Positions 50,192 through 58,838 of a stretch of DNA of 64,000 nucleotides are shown in pieces. Below the pieces are notes generated by a model. It searched no databases and was not told where the DNA came from. It saw only the letters and a list, made by a program, of their open reading frames with translations. Where the stretch lies: positions 3,693,501 through 3,757,500 of the forward strand of contig NZ_CP067420.1 in assembly GCF_016653635.2 (NCBI RefSeq). Reading direction: 5' to 3'. Position numbers and translations under genes: made by a program. The stretch is from Skermanella sp. TT6 (GTDB lineage Bacteria > Pseudomonadota > Alphaproteobacteria > Azospirillales > Azospirillaceae). The number at the start of each line of letters is the position of its first letter. Within the stretch, counting starts at the first letter, position 1.

Positions 50192-51736
50192 TCATCGCGG
50201 TCCGACCGGGCGCATCAGTACGGCCTCCAGCACGTTCTTCAGATGATCCGGACCGAACGGCCTCAGCAGCACGGAGACGTCGGCGTCTCCCAGCAGCTTC
50301 ACGCGCTCCGGCCCGCCCTCGCCCGAGATCACGACGCCGGGGATCGCCCGTCCCGCGCGCCGGCGTACCGCATCGACCACCTCCAGGCCGTTGCCGCCGC
50401 CTTCCGGCCTAAGCTCGGCGATCACGACATCCGGAGGGGCGGCGCCGGCTTCCGGTGCCGCGGCCGTGGCGACCGGGCAATTCCAGCTTTCCAGCATGAC
50501 CCGCAGCGCGGTCACCTGGACGGGGTCGTCGCCCAGGAGCAGGACCGAGATCCGATCCGGCACCGGCTGTTCGGCGACGTCTTTGGCGATGCGGATCGAG
50601 AGGGCGAAGACGGATCCCTTCCCCACGACCGACCTGACGTTTATGCCATGGCCGAGCAGCCGCGCGGTCCGCTCCACGATCGCCAGCCCCAGGCCGAGCC
50701 CCCGCCCCCGGTCGCGCGGTCCCACGCCGGCGATCTGGACGAACTCCTCGAAAACGGCAGCCCGTTTGTCCTCAGGGATGCCCGGGCCGGTATCCCAGAC
50801 CTCGATCCGCAGGCGGTCGCCGCGCCGCCGGCAGCCGATCAGGATGCTGCCCTTGGTCGTGAAGCGGACGGCATTGCCGATCAGGTGCTTGAGCATCCGC
50901 TCCAGCAGCACCGTATCGGTGACGACGGTGGCGGTGCACGGCACGTAGCGCAGACGCAATCCCTTGGCCAGGGCCGGCCCCTCGAACTCCCGGATCATCC
51001 GCTCCAGCGTCTCGCCCACGGCGACCCTGGCCACGGCCGGCCGCACGGTCCCGGCGTCAAGCGTGGACAATTCCAGCAGCGAGGTCAGCAGCGTCTCGCC
51101 CGACTGCACCGCTTCCTGGATGCGGGTGACCAGCGACTGCTGGCCCGTGTCGGAAAGCTTGGTCTGCAGCAGGTGAAGGAACAGGTGGATGGCCTGATAA
51201 GGCTGGCGCAGGTCGTGGTTGGCCGCGGACAGGAAGCGCGACTTGGCCCGCGTCGCCCGTTCCGCTTCCGCCCTGGCGGCCGCCAGCCGGCCGTCCATGG
51301 CGACCTGTTCGGCGATCTCGATACCGATCAGCCCGGCGATCCGGCGCAGGCTCTCGACTTGCCGCCGGTCCGGATCGAACTTGCCGGCGGGTCCGCAAAG
51401 CCAGAGGTTGCCCAACGTCTCCCCTCCGGGTCCGGCGACGGCGGCCCCCGCCAGGACCTGGAGGCCCGCGGCGGGACTGCCGCCGAGCGGCAGCGGCCCG
51501 ACCAGCAGGCCGGAGGCGTCCAGGCGGTCGCGGAGCCCCGTCAAGTCCGGCGCCAGCGCCTCCGCCCTGTCGTCGGGGATGCCGAAACAGGCGGCGACGG
51601 AGATCGATCCGGCGCCGTCGAGGCACAGCACGGCCACCGGCGCCCCCATGGCATGGGCGGCGAGATCCAGCAAGCCGACAAGCGTTCGGCGAGTGAGCGG
51701 GAGTGCCTCCGCGGCGCTCTCATAATCCATCTGCAT
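50192..51736 (-). CDS. Hybrid sensor histidine kinase (GAF - HisKA - HATPase - degenerate receiver)
   Basis: The 514-residue soluble kinase has an N-terminal GAF-like domain (about 15-145), a dimerisation helix with phospho-acceptor His174 (SAANHDLRQPYQAI), and an ATPase domain with Asn288 (HLIGNAVRF), DTGPGIP at 315-321 and GRGLGLGLAIV near 344. A C-terminal receiver-like domain (about 395-508) keeps the acidic pair GDD (402-404), but the phospho-acceptor Asp is Glu441 (DVVIAELRPEG) and the conserved Lys is Arg492 (LLRPFGPD). No membrane segment is seen. It would respond to a cytoplasmic signal. It is the last gene before a 138-bp gap to dppA. Confidence 0.85.
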   Translation of the reverse strand: MQMDYESAAEALPLTRRTLVGLLDLAAHAMGAPVAVLCLDGAGSISVAACFGIPDDRAEALAPDLTGLRDRLDASGLLVGPLPLGGSPAAGLQVLAGAAVAGPGGETLGNLWLCGPAGKFDPDRRQVESLRRIAGLIGIEIAEQVAMDGRLAAARAEAERATRAKSRFLSAANHDLRQPYQAIHLFLHLLQTKLSDTGQQSLVTRIQEAVQSGETLLTSLLELSTLDAGTVRPAVARVAVGETLERMIREFEGPALAKGLRLRYVPCTATVVTDTVLLERMLKHLIGNAVRFTTKGSILIGCRRRGDRLRIEVWDTGPGIPEDKRAAVFEEFVQIAGVGPRDRGRGLGLGLAIVERTARLLGHGINVRSVVGKGSVFALSIRIAKDVAEQPVPDRISVLLLGDDPVQVTALRVMLESWNCPVATAAAPEAGAAPPDVVIAELRPEGGGNGLEVVDAVRRRAGRAIPGVVISGEGGPERVKLLGDADVSVLLRPFGPDHLKNVLEAVLMRPVGPR

Positions 51737-51833
51737 GATATCGAACGACGCTGGTTGCCGGTCCTAACCGGATCAGCCTAGCACGCATCCGAGGGATGCA
51801 CAGCATCGGATTATGCCGATGGAAAGCGTTGGG

Positions 51834-52346
51834 TCACGCCGCTTGGCCGGGACGCTGGTACTCGATCCCTCCGCCGCCGCCGGGCTCCTGCTTCTCCTGC
51901 ATCTTGGGTTGGGGCAGCGCGTAGAAGCGGGGTTCGTTCCTGTCCCAGCTCGGCTCGAACGGCAGGCGCATCATCGCCGTGCTGCCGTCGCGCTGGGCAT
52001 CCCGCATGGCCTGCTGGAGCTGTTCCGCCGCGTCGCGGTCCCACGGAATGCGGTAGAGGTTGGGAACCTGCGCCCACTGGAGCGTCAGGTAGATCGCCTC
52101 GCCCTCCACGTAGGAGGCGCTGAGGATGGAGGCTTCCTTGACGTGGGCGCCCAGCCACTCGAGGCTGACCGGCTTGGCCCGCCCGAGCAGGGACGCCGGA
52201 GCGGCATAGGCCGCGGGCAGAAGCAGGGCGAACAGGGCCAGGATCAATGCCCTTGCGAGCCGTGAGCGGGTCCAGCGTAGCGCTACCAAGACAAGCATCA
52301 GACTGACGGCAGCGACGAAGACGAACAGGTAGGTCAAGTTTTCCAT
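51834..52346 (-). CDS. Small membrane protein, third gene of the ExbB-like operon
   Basis: The 170-residue protein has two N-terminal membrane segments (NLTYLFVFVAAVSLMLVLVA and RALILALFALLLPAAYAAPA) and a soluble domain with SASYVEGEAIYLTLQWAQVP and NLYRIPWDRDAAEQLQQAMR, ending in a Gly/Pro-rich tail. I recognise no family. It lies 57 bases downstream of the single-helix protein and is probably part of the same operon. Confidence 0.65.
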   Translation of the reverse strand: MENLTYLFVFVAAVSLMLVLVALRWTRSRLARALILALFALLLPAAYAAPASLLGRAKPVSLEWLGAHVKEASILSASYVEGEAIYLTLQWAQVPNLYRIPWDRDAAEQLQQAMRDAQRDGSTAMMRLPFEPSWDRNEPRFYALPQPKMQEKQEPGGGGGIEYQRPGQAA

Positions 52347-52403
52347 GGCGGGTTCCTGACGAAGTCGGATGTCGGTTCAGCGTCTCAAGCAAGCCTCTTT
52401 TAT

Positions 52404-53009
52404 TTAAAATGTCTTGGCCGAACGCAGCGGTTTGAAGACGCTGTTCAGGCTGTTAGGCACGAGTTCGCCTTTTTCAGTCAAACGGAACCGGAAGGCGGTC
52501 AGTTCCTGACCTTCGCGATCAAGTCTCACCGTAGTAGCCGCGATAGGCCGCGCACCGGCCTCGTTGTCGGATTTCACCCGCACCACGACCCGCACGTTGA
52601 TAGGGTATGTGTTTTCCAGATTTCGGAACAGGTGGACATTCACGGTATACTCGCCCGGTGGAATGCCCCGGCTGAACGACGTCTCGAAATTGACTTCCGT
52701 AGGGTCGGCGTGGCTGCCCAGGTCGTCGCGCAGCAAGTTGAAGATCAGGCCGCTCTTGTTGGAATATCCCACGGGGACGTCGCCGGGGGCCTGGACCCAT
52801 AGGTCGACGTCGGTGCGCAGCTTGTCGTCCCAGCGCAGCTCGACGATCACGTTGCCGGGCGGATCGGTCGAACCTTCCGACTCCTTGCCCTTCGGATTGA
52901 CGTGGGGCAGCAGCAGCACGGTGACGAACATGAAGCCCGCCAGGGCCAGCAGGATGACGTCCCGGAATACCGTTCCGCTGTCGTCTCCGGGATCCCATGG
53001 GTCATGCAT
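52404..53009 (-). CDS. Single-pass membrane protein, ExbD-position partner
   Basis: The 201-residue protein has one membrane helix (DVILLALAGFMFVTVLLLPH) and a large periplasmic beta-rich domain with VIVELRWDDKLRTDVDLWVQ, PGEYTVNVHLFRN and RVVVRVKSDNE, which looks like a beta-sandwich rather than the short ExbD/TolR domain. Its start overlaps the ExbB-like stop by eight bases. In position it would take the ExbD/TolR/MotB role, but an Asp in the helix is not seen, which is odd for an ion-conducting partner. Function is therefore open. Confidence 0.6.
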   Translation of the reverse strand: MHDPWDPGDDSGTVFRDVILLALAGFMFVTVLLLPHVNPKGKESEGSTDPPGNVIVELRWDDKLRTDVDLWVQAPGDVPVGYSNKSGLIFNLLRDDLGSHADPTEVNFETSFSRGIPPGEYTVNVHLFRNLENTYPINVRVVVRVKSDNEAGARPIAATTVRLDREGQELTAFRFRLTEKGELVPNSLNSVFKPLRSAKTF

Positions 53010-53613
53010 GGCCGGCGTCAATCAACGCGGCGGCGAGGTTCGCCGTGCCGGTGGCCAGGAGCTGGTAGTTCGCCGCCAGCCAGAGGTTGAGGACGGAGCC
53101 GACCAGGGTCGTGTAAAGGGCCACGCCCATGCCCTCGATCAGGGTGCCGACGATGCCGCCGATGGCGTTGACGTCGCTGGCGTTGGCCGCGTTCACCTGC
53201 CCCAGGGCGATGATGAACCCGACCACCGTGCCGACCAGCCCGAGCAGCACGAGGGCGTTGGCGATGTGCCGGATGAAGGCGATGCGGGAGAAGAGCCGGA
53301 GTTCGAGCGCGCGCGTGGCGCTGGCGCCGCCGGTCTCCAGGGCCCGCCGGTAGGTCGCGAGCCGCCCGCCTTCGGAGATCGGGGTGTTGCCGGTCCGCAG
53401 GTTGTCGAGTTCCTGCGTCACCTTGTTGATGCGCCAGGCGCTGGCCATCAGGCCGACGACGAAGAGCAGAAAGATGAGCACGCTGATCCGGCTGCTGTCC
53501 GCCACCAGGACGCGATCGACCCACCCATTGACCCAGACGAGAAACAGCCCGGCGACGCCGACCATGTTCAAGGCGACGAACCGGCTCCACAACAGCCAGT
53601 GGTGCATGCGCAA
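53002..53613 (-). CDS. MotA/TolQ/ExbB-family proton-channel protein
   Basis: The 203-residue protein has three membrane segments: FVALNMVGVAGLFLVWVNGW, VLIFLLFVVGLMASAW, and a long one IANALVLLGLVGTVVGFIIA followed by IVGTLIEGMGVALYTTLVGS. The GLVGTVVGF and GMGVALYTTLVG motifs are ExbB/TolQ/MotA hallmarks. Such proteins form pentamers around a dimeric single-helix partner and couple proton flow to mechanical work. The neighbour gene supplies a single-helix protein. No TonB or Tol gene is adjacent, so it is not a standard ExbBD or TolQR. Confidence 0.78.
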   Translation of the reverse strand: MRMHHWLLWSRFVALNMVGVAGLFLVWVNGWVDRVLVADSSRISVLIFLLFVVGLMASAWRINKVTQELDNLRTGNTPISEGGRLATYRRALETGGASATRALELRLFSRIAFIRHIANALVLLGLVGTVVGFIIALGQVNAANASDVNAIGGIVGTLIEGMGVALYTTLVGSVLNLWLAANYQLLATGTANLAAALIDAGHA

Positions 53614-53880
53614 CCCCTTCCATCATTGGAACTGAGGCAACGGCGTGGTCTCTCGGGGAGTCGGGAGTGGTCTTCGCGGTTCGAATGCCGCGGTCTGTCC
53701 GCCCGATCGGAAAGTCGACCTGGACCGTCAGGTGTGCAACGGAATGCCCGGAGGAAAGTTCCTGTGGCCTTGCTGGGACCTATCACGGAGTCGAATGACG
53801 CGGGCGGACACGGGGAACTTTCCGTTTCCACGCCCGGTTTTCGGCAGACGACGAGGTGTCTGGCCTGAAAGGAGATGACG

Positions 53881-54309
53881 ATGAAGATCCGGGACATCAT
53901 GACCACGGAAGTCGAACTCGTCCATCCGGATACGCTGCTGCGCGATGCCGCCCAAAAAATGCGCGATGTCGATACCGGCTTCCTGCCGGTGGGACAGGAC
54001 GACCGCCTGGTCGGCACGCTGACCGACCGCGATATCACCATCCGCGCCGTGGCGGAAGGGCACGATCCCAAGGTCACCCGCGTCCGCGAGGCCATGTCGG
54101 ACAAGCTGGTCTATTGCATGGAGGACCAGGACAGCAGCGAAGCCGCGGAGCTGATGGCGGAGAACGATGTCCGCCGGCTGCCCGTGCTGAACAGCGACAA
54201 GCGGCTGGTGGGCATCATTTCGCTGGGCGACCTGGCGGCCCGCACCAACGACGACGATGTCGTCGGGCAGACGGTCCAGGACATCTCCAGTTCCCCGTCG
54301 AACGGCTGA
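53881..54309 (+). CDS. CBS-domain protein
   Basis: The 142-residue protein has two tandem CBS motifs (MKIRDIMTTEVELVHPDTLL through LVGTLTDRDITIRAVAEG, and VREAMSDKLVYCMEDQDSSE through LVGIISLGDLA). CBS pairs bind adenosine nucleotides and act as energy sensors, usually as regulators of other proteins. GGAG is spaced for the ATG at 53881; the ATG at 53875 overlaps that site. A GC-rich hairpin follows the stop. The 53614-53880 gap upstream holds its promoter and shows no gene. Confidence 0.88.
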   Translation: MKIRDIMTTEVELVHPDTLLRDAAQKMRDVDTGFLPVGQDDRLVGTLTDRDITIRAVAEGHDPKVTRVREAMSDKLVYCMEDQDSSEAAELMAENDVRRLPVLNSDKRLVGIISLGDLAARTNDDDVVGQTVQDISSSPSNG

Positions 54310-54397
54310 CGCCGTTCCCGGGCTGAACGGCGGCGGAAGAGCAGATCTTTCGCCGCCGCGCCGCCAAACCTTCCAAACACAACGCCCATTGCATAAA

Positions 54398-54416
54398 TGC
54401 GGCGTTTTTTGCCGCA
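54398..54416 (+). terminator. Hairpin downstream of the CBS gene
   Basis: TGCGGC (54398-54403) pairs with GCCGCA (54411-54416) across GTTTTTT, followed by GTTTTGA. The short stem and following T residues resemble a weak intrinsic terminator for the CBS gene ahead of the urea transporter operon. Confidence 0.45.
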
Positions 54417-54520
54417 GTTTTGATCTCATGCCCGAAAATTAGCCACATGACGGAGGCACCACCTTCGTCGTAACCGCCTCCGGGCGAGCGATGCCGTCCC
54501 TTGCCCTGCCCTTGCCTCTC

Positions 54521-54536
54521 TGGCCCCGAATTTGCT
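54521..54536 (+). promoter_or_regulatory. Candidate sigma-54 promoter upstream of urtA
   Basis: TGGCCCCGAATTTGCT matches the sigma-54 consensus TGGCACGNNNNTTGCW with two changes, keeping the GG at -24 and GC at -12 with correct spacing. Transcription would begin near 54548, leaving about 34 bases of leader to the urtA ATG. Nitrogen-regulated urt operons often use NtrC-sigma-54; no clear NtrC site was identified upstream. Confidence 0.55.
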
Positions 54537-54581
54537 CCTGCGCCGCCGGGCTTTAAACACGAAAAAGTTAGAGGCGAGAGC

Positions 54582-55880
54582 ATGGGACTGTTCAAAAGCG
54601 GCATCAAGTCTGCGGCGCTGGGCTGCGCCGTCGCGGTTTCGGCACTGCTTGCGGGGGTGGCCCAGGCGGCGGAACCGATCAAGGTCGGCGTGCTTCATTC
54701 CCTGTCGGGCACGATGGCGATCAGCGAGACGACGCTGAAGGACACCATCATGATGATGGTGGACGACCTCAACAAGAAGGGCGGCCTGCTGGGTCGGCCG
54801 GTCGAGGCCGTGGTGGTCGACCCCGCGTCCAACTGGCCGCTGTTCGCCGAGAAGGCGCGGGAGCTGATCGAGAAGGACAAGGTCGCGGCCGTGTTCGGCT
54901 GCTGGACCTCGGTCAGCCGCAAGTCGGTGCTCCCGGTGTTCGAGGAGAAGAACGGGCTGCTGTTCTATCCCGTGCAGTACGAGGGCGAGGAGTCGTCCCG
55001 CAACGTGTTCTACACCGGGGCCGCTCCTAACCAGCAGGCGATCCCGGCGGTCGAGTACCTGATGGGTCCCGAGGGCGGCGAGGTCAAGCGCTGGGTCCTG
55101 GCCGGCACCGACTACGTCTATCCGCGGACGACGAACAAGATCCTGGAAGCGTTCCTGATCTCCAAGGGTGTCGCCAAGGACGACATCATGATCAACTACA
55201 CGCCGTTCGGCCATTCCGACTGGCAGACGATCGTGGCCGACATCAAGAAGTTCGCCTCGGCCGGCAAGAAGACCGCCGTCGTCTCCACCATCAACGGCGA
55301 CGCCAACGTCCCGTTCTACAAGGAACTGGCGAACCAGGGCATCAAGGCGACCGACATCCCGGTCGTGGCCTTCTCGGTCGGCGAAGAGGAACTGGCCGGC
55401 ATCGACACGTCCAACCTGGTCGGCCACCTCGCCGCCTGGAACTATTTCATGTCGGTGGACACGCCGGAGAACGACGCCTTCATCAAGCAGTGGCACGCCT
55501 TCACCAAGAACGAGAAGCGCGTCACCAACGACCCGATGGAAGCCCACTATATCGGCTTCAAGATGTGGACCCAGGCCGTCCTGCAGGCCGGCACCACGGA
55601 CGTGAACGCCGTCCGCCAGGCCATGTACGGCCAGAAGGTGCGCAGCCCCAGCGGCTACGACGTCGTGATGAACACCAACCATCACCTGTCCAAGCCGGTG
55701 ATGATCGGCGAGATCCAGGCCGACGGCCAGTTCTCGATCGTGTCGCAGACCGACGAGGCGATCAAGGGCGCCGCCTGGAGCCCCTACATCCCCGAGTCCG
55801 CAAAGCTGACGGCCGACTGGACCTTCCCCTGGGTCTGCGGCAACTGCACCGACCCCAAGTTCAGCGCCTACGCCAAGTAA
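54582..55880 (+). CDS. urtA: Urea ABC transporter substrate-binding protein UrtA
   Basis: The 432-residue periplasmic protein has a signal peptide (ALGCAVAVSALLAGVAQAAE). KVGVLHSLSGTMAISETTLK is the family start, ENGLLFYPVQYEGEESSRNV and AAVFGCWTSVSRKSVLPVFE lie in the ligand-binding fold, and WTFPWVCGNCTDPKF near the end is UrtA-like. It delivers urea (or short-chain amides) to UrtBC. The start at 54582 (MGLFKSGIKS) is preceded by GAGGCGAGAG; upstream in-frame codons would lie before the predicted transcription start. Confidence 0.93.
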   Translation: MGLFKSGIKSAALGCAVAVSALLAGVAQAAEPIKVGVLHSLSGTMAISETTLKDTIMMMVDDLNKKGGLLGRPVEAVVVDPASNWPLFAEKARELIEKDKVAAVFGCWTSVSRKSVLPVFEEKNGLLFYPVQYEGEESSRNVFYTGAAPNQQAIPAVEYLMGPEGGEVKRWVLAGTDYVYPRTTNKILEAFLISKGVAKDDIMINYTPFGHSDWQTIVADIKKFASAGKKTAVVSTINGDANVPFYKELANQGIKATDIPVVAFSVGEEELAGIDTSNLVGHLAAWNYFMSVDTPENDAFIKQWHAFTKNEKRVTNDPMEAHYIGFKMWTQAVLQAGTTDVNAVRQAMYGQKVRSPSGYDVVMNTNHHLSKPVMIGEIQADGQFSIVSQTDEAIKGAAWSPYIPESAKLTADWTFPWVCGNCTDPKFSAYAK

Positions 55881-55966
55881 CGGCCCGTCCCGTGGCCTCC
55901 CTCCGGACCCGTTCCGGAGGGAGGCCATCTGGCCCTTCAGCGGGCCGCACGCCGGGGGAAAGCTCC

Positions 55967-57673
55967 TTGACCATCCTGAATCCATGCCTTGCGACGGCCG
56001 CCCGGGTCCTGCGCGGCCTTCATGCCGTCATGCTGGCCGCCCTGGTGGTTTGCGGTCCCGCCGCTTTCGGCATCACGCTCGGCGCGTTCGCCGCCTCGTC
56101 CGCCTGGGCTGACGACTATGGCGACGCCGTCGCTGGATTGGCCGCCCCGGGTTTCGCCGAGAAAGTGGCCGCCATCGAAGCGCTGGCGCGGCTGGGCGAC
56201 GATCGCGCGACGCCGGTCCTCCAGGCCATGTCCGACAACCGTCTCTACACCCGCAAGGACGACGGCCGGCTGGTGATCGGCGGCTCCGGGCGCGACATCG
56301 CCCTGACCGACGCCGTCACCGGCGAGTCCCTGGGAACCGCATCGAGCCGCGACCTGACCCGCATCAACGTGAACAACGCGCTGCGCACCGCGCTGGCCGG
56401 CGCCATCGGCCGGCTGCAGATCAACAACCCCGATCCGGCCAAGCGGCTCGCCGCCGCCGAGACCATGGCCAGGGACCGCACGCCCGAGGCCGCGGCGCTG
56501 CTCCGCGAGGCGCTGGCCCGCGAGACGGTCGAGGACGTTCGCGCCGCCATGGCGCTGACCTTCGCCAAGATGAGCCTGGGCAGCCCCGACCCGGAGGAGC
56601 GGCTGGCCGCGGTCAACGACCTGTCCCGGCGGCTGACCCCCGAGGTGCGCGCGCTGGTGACCCCGCTGGCCGCCGTCAACGGCGATGGCAGCTTCGCCGA
56701 GCCGGATGCCCGGGTGCGCGCCGCCGCGACCGACCTGCTGGCCCGGATCGACACGCGCCTGGCCATGACCGAGCTTGCACTCAACCTGTTCCAGGGGATC
56801 AGCCTGGGCTCGGTCCTGCTGCTCGCCGCGATCGGCCTCGCCATCACCTTCGGCGTGATGGGTGTGATCAACATGGCCCATGGCGAGATGATCATGCTGG
56901 GCGCCTATACCACCGTCGTGGTGCAGCAGCTTTTCCGCGAATGGATTCCCGCCGACTTCTTCGGCCTGTACCTGATCGTCTCCATCCCGGCCGCCTTCCT
57001 GGTGGCGGGCGCCGTCGGCGTCGTGATGGAGCGCGGCATCATACGATTCCTGTACGGGCGGCCGCTGGAGACGCTTTTGGCGACCTGGGGCATCAGCCTG
57101 ATGCTCCAGCAGGCCGTGCGCGCGATCTTCGGCGCACCGAACAAGGAGGTCTCCAACCCGGGCTGGATGACCGGCGCCTGGGAGGCGATGCCCGGCATGG
57201 TGCTGACCTACAATCGAATCGCGATCATCCTGTTCGCCATCGCGGTCCTGGCGGGGCTGGCGGCGCTGCTGCGCTACACGCCCTTCGGCTTGCAGATGCG
57301 CGCGGTGACGCAGAACCGGAACATGGCGTCGGCCATGGGCATCCGCACCGGCTGGGTCGATGCCCTGACCTTCGGCCTCGGCTCCGGTATCGCCGGGGTG
57401 GCCGGCGTCGCGCTCAGCCAGATCGGCAATGTCAGCCCCAACCTGGGCCAGGGCTATATCGTGGACAGCTTCATGGTGGTCGTGTTCGGCGGGGTCGGCA
57501 GCCTGTGGGGCGTGCTGGCCGGCGCCATGACGCTGGGCATCTTCAACAAGTTCCTCGAACCCTATGCCGGCGCCATGCTCGGCAAGATCCTGATCCTGGT
57601 CTTCATCATCCTGTTCATCCAGAAACGCCCGCGCGGCCTGTTCGCGCTCAAGGGCCGCGCCGCGGAGGCCTGA
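55967..57673 (+). CDS. urtB: Urea ABC transporter permease UrtB
   Basis: The 568-residue protein has a signal-like N-terminus (VMLAALVVCGPAAFGITLGA), a soluble, helical HEAT-like region of about 220 residues (LARLGDDRATPVLQAMSDNR, AAALLREALARETVEDVRAA), then the LivH-type permease from about residue 265 (LNLFQGISLGSVLLLAAIGL, VMGVINMAHGEMIMLGAYTT). The long N-terminal region is normal for UrtB. A TTG start at 55967 is chosen because GGGGGAAAG lies upstream; an ATG at 56030 is in frame but lacks a ribosome site. Confidence 0.9.
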   Translation: MTILNPCLATAARVLRGLHAVMLAALVVCGPAAFGITLGAFAASSAWADDYGDAVAGLAAPGFAEKVAAIEALARLGDDRATPVLQAMSDNRLYTRKDDGRLVIGGSGRDIALTDAVTGESLGTASSRDLTRINVNNALRTALAGAIGRLQINNPDPAKRLAAAETMARDRTPEAAALLREALARETVEDVRAAMALTFAKMSLGSPDPEERLAAVNDLSRRLTPEVRALVTPLAAVNGDGSFAEPDARVRAAATDLLARIDTRLAMTELALNLFQGISLGSVLLLAAIGLAITFGVMGVINMAHGEMIMLGAYTTVVVQQLFREWIPADFFGLYLIVSIPAAFLVAGAVGVVMERGIIRFLYGRPLETLLATWGISLMLQQAVRAIFGAPNKEVSNPGWMTGAWEAMPGMVLTYNRIAIILFAIAVLAGLAALLRYTPFGLQMRAVTQNRNMASAMGIRTGWVDALTFGLGSGIAGVAGVALSQIGNVSPNLGQGYIVDSFMVVVFGGVGSLWGVLAGAMTLGIFNKFLEPYAGAMLGKILILVFIILFIQKRPRGLFALKGRAAEA

Positions 57674-57677
57674 AGCC

Positions 57678-58838
57678 ATGCTGCTGATGTCGCGTCTCGC
57701 GACCCTGGAATCCCGCCGCGGCTGGCAGGTCTTCCTGATCCTCCTGGCGCTCACCGTCGTGCTGGTGCCGGTGCTGAACCTGGCATTGCCGCCGGAAAGC
57801 CCGTTCCACGTTCCCACATACATGCTGAGCCTGCTCGGCAAGTACCTGTGCTTCGCCCTGCTGGCCCTCAGCCTGGACCTGATCTGGGGCTATGCCGGGG
57901 CGCTCAGCCTGGGCCACGGCGCGTTCTTCGCGCTCGGCGGCTACTGCATGGGCATGTACCTGATGCGCCAGATCGGTACCCGGGGAGTCTACGGCAATGC
58001 CGAGCTTCCCGACTTCATGGTGTTCCTGAACTGGAGCGAGCTGCCCTGGTACTGGTGGGGGTTCGACCAATTCTGGTTCGCCATGCTGATGGTGATGGCC
58101 GTGCCCGGCCTGCTGGCCTTCGCGCTGGGCTGGCTGACCTTCCGGTCGCGCATCACCGGCGTTTATTTCTCGATCATCACCCAGGCGATGGTGTTCGCCC
58201 TGATGCTGGCCTTCTTCCGCAACGAGATGGGTTTCGGCGGCAACAACGGCCTGACCGACTTCAAGGAGATCCTGGGCTACAATATCCAGGACCAGGGAAC
58301 CCGGATCGGGCTGTACGTCGCGTCCGCCCTGGTGCTGGCGCTGGGCTACCTGATCAGCCGCTTCATCGTCACGTCCAAGCTGGGCCGTGTGCTCATGGCG
58401 ATCCGCGACGCGGAAAGCCGCGTCCGCTTCCTGGGCTATTCGGTGACCAACGCCAAGCTGTTCGTGTTCACCGTGTCTGCCATGCTGGCTGGGGTCGCCG
58501 GAGCGCTGTACGTGCCGCAGGTCGGCATCATCAACCCGTCGGAGTTCTCGCCCGGCAACTCGATCGAGATCGCGGTCTGGGTCGCGGTCGGCGGGCGCGG
58601 CACGCTGTTCGGCGCGATCCTCGGCGCCTTCACGGTCAACGGCGCCAAAAGCTTCTTCACCGGCGCGGCGCCCGAATTCTGGCTGTTCTTCCTGGGCGCC
58701 CTCTTCATCGTCTGCACCCTGTTCCTGCCGCGCGGGATCGTCGGGCTGGCGGGCCAGCTCAGGGACAGGATCGCCCTGAAAACCACTTCGGCATCCAAGG
58801 AGATCGGCGGCAATGCTGCGAGCAAGCACGGCGCCTGA
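57678..58838 (+). CDS. urtC: Urea ABC transporter permease UrtC
   Basis: The 386-residue LivM-type permease has about nine helices. LDLIWGYAGALSLGHGAFFA near residue 72 and YCMGMYLMRQIGTRGVYGNA near 96 are UrtC signatures, as is MLAFFRNEMGFGGNNGLTDF near 180. It forms the inner-membrane channel with UrtB. The start follows the urtB stop by four bases with GGAGG upstream, and its end overlaps urtD by 26 bases. Confidence 0.93.
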   Translation: MLLMSRLATLESRRGWQVFLILLALTVVLVPVLNLALPPESPFHVPTYMLSLLGKYLCFALLALSLDLIWGYAGALSLGHGAFFALGGYCMGMYLMRQIGTRGVYGNAELPDFMVFLNWSELPWYWWGFDQFWFAMLMVMAVPGLLAFALGWLTFRSRITGVYFSIITQAMVFALMLAFFRNEMGFGGNNGLTDFKEILGYNIQDQGTRIGLYVASALVLALGYLISRFIVTSKLGRVLMAIRDAESRVRFLGYSVTNAKLFVFTVSAMLAGVAGALYVPQVGIINPSEFSPGNSIEIAVWVAVGGRGTLFGAILGAFTVNGAKSFFTGAAPEFWLFFLGALFIVCTLFLPRGIVGLAGQLRDRIALKTTSASKEIGGNAASKHGA

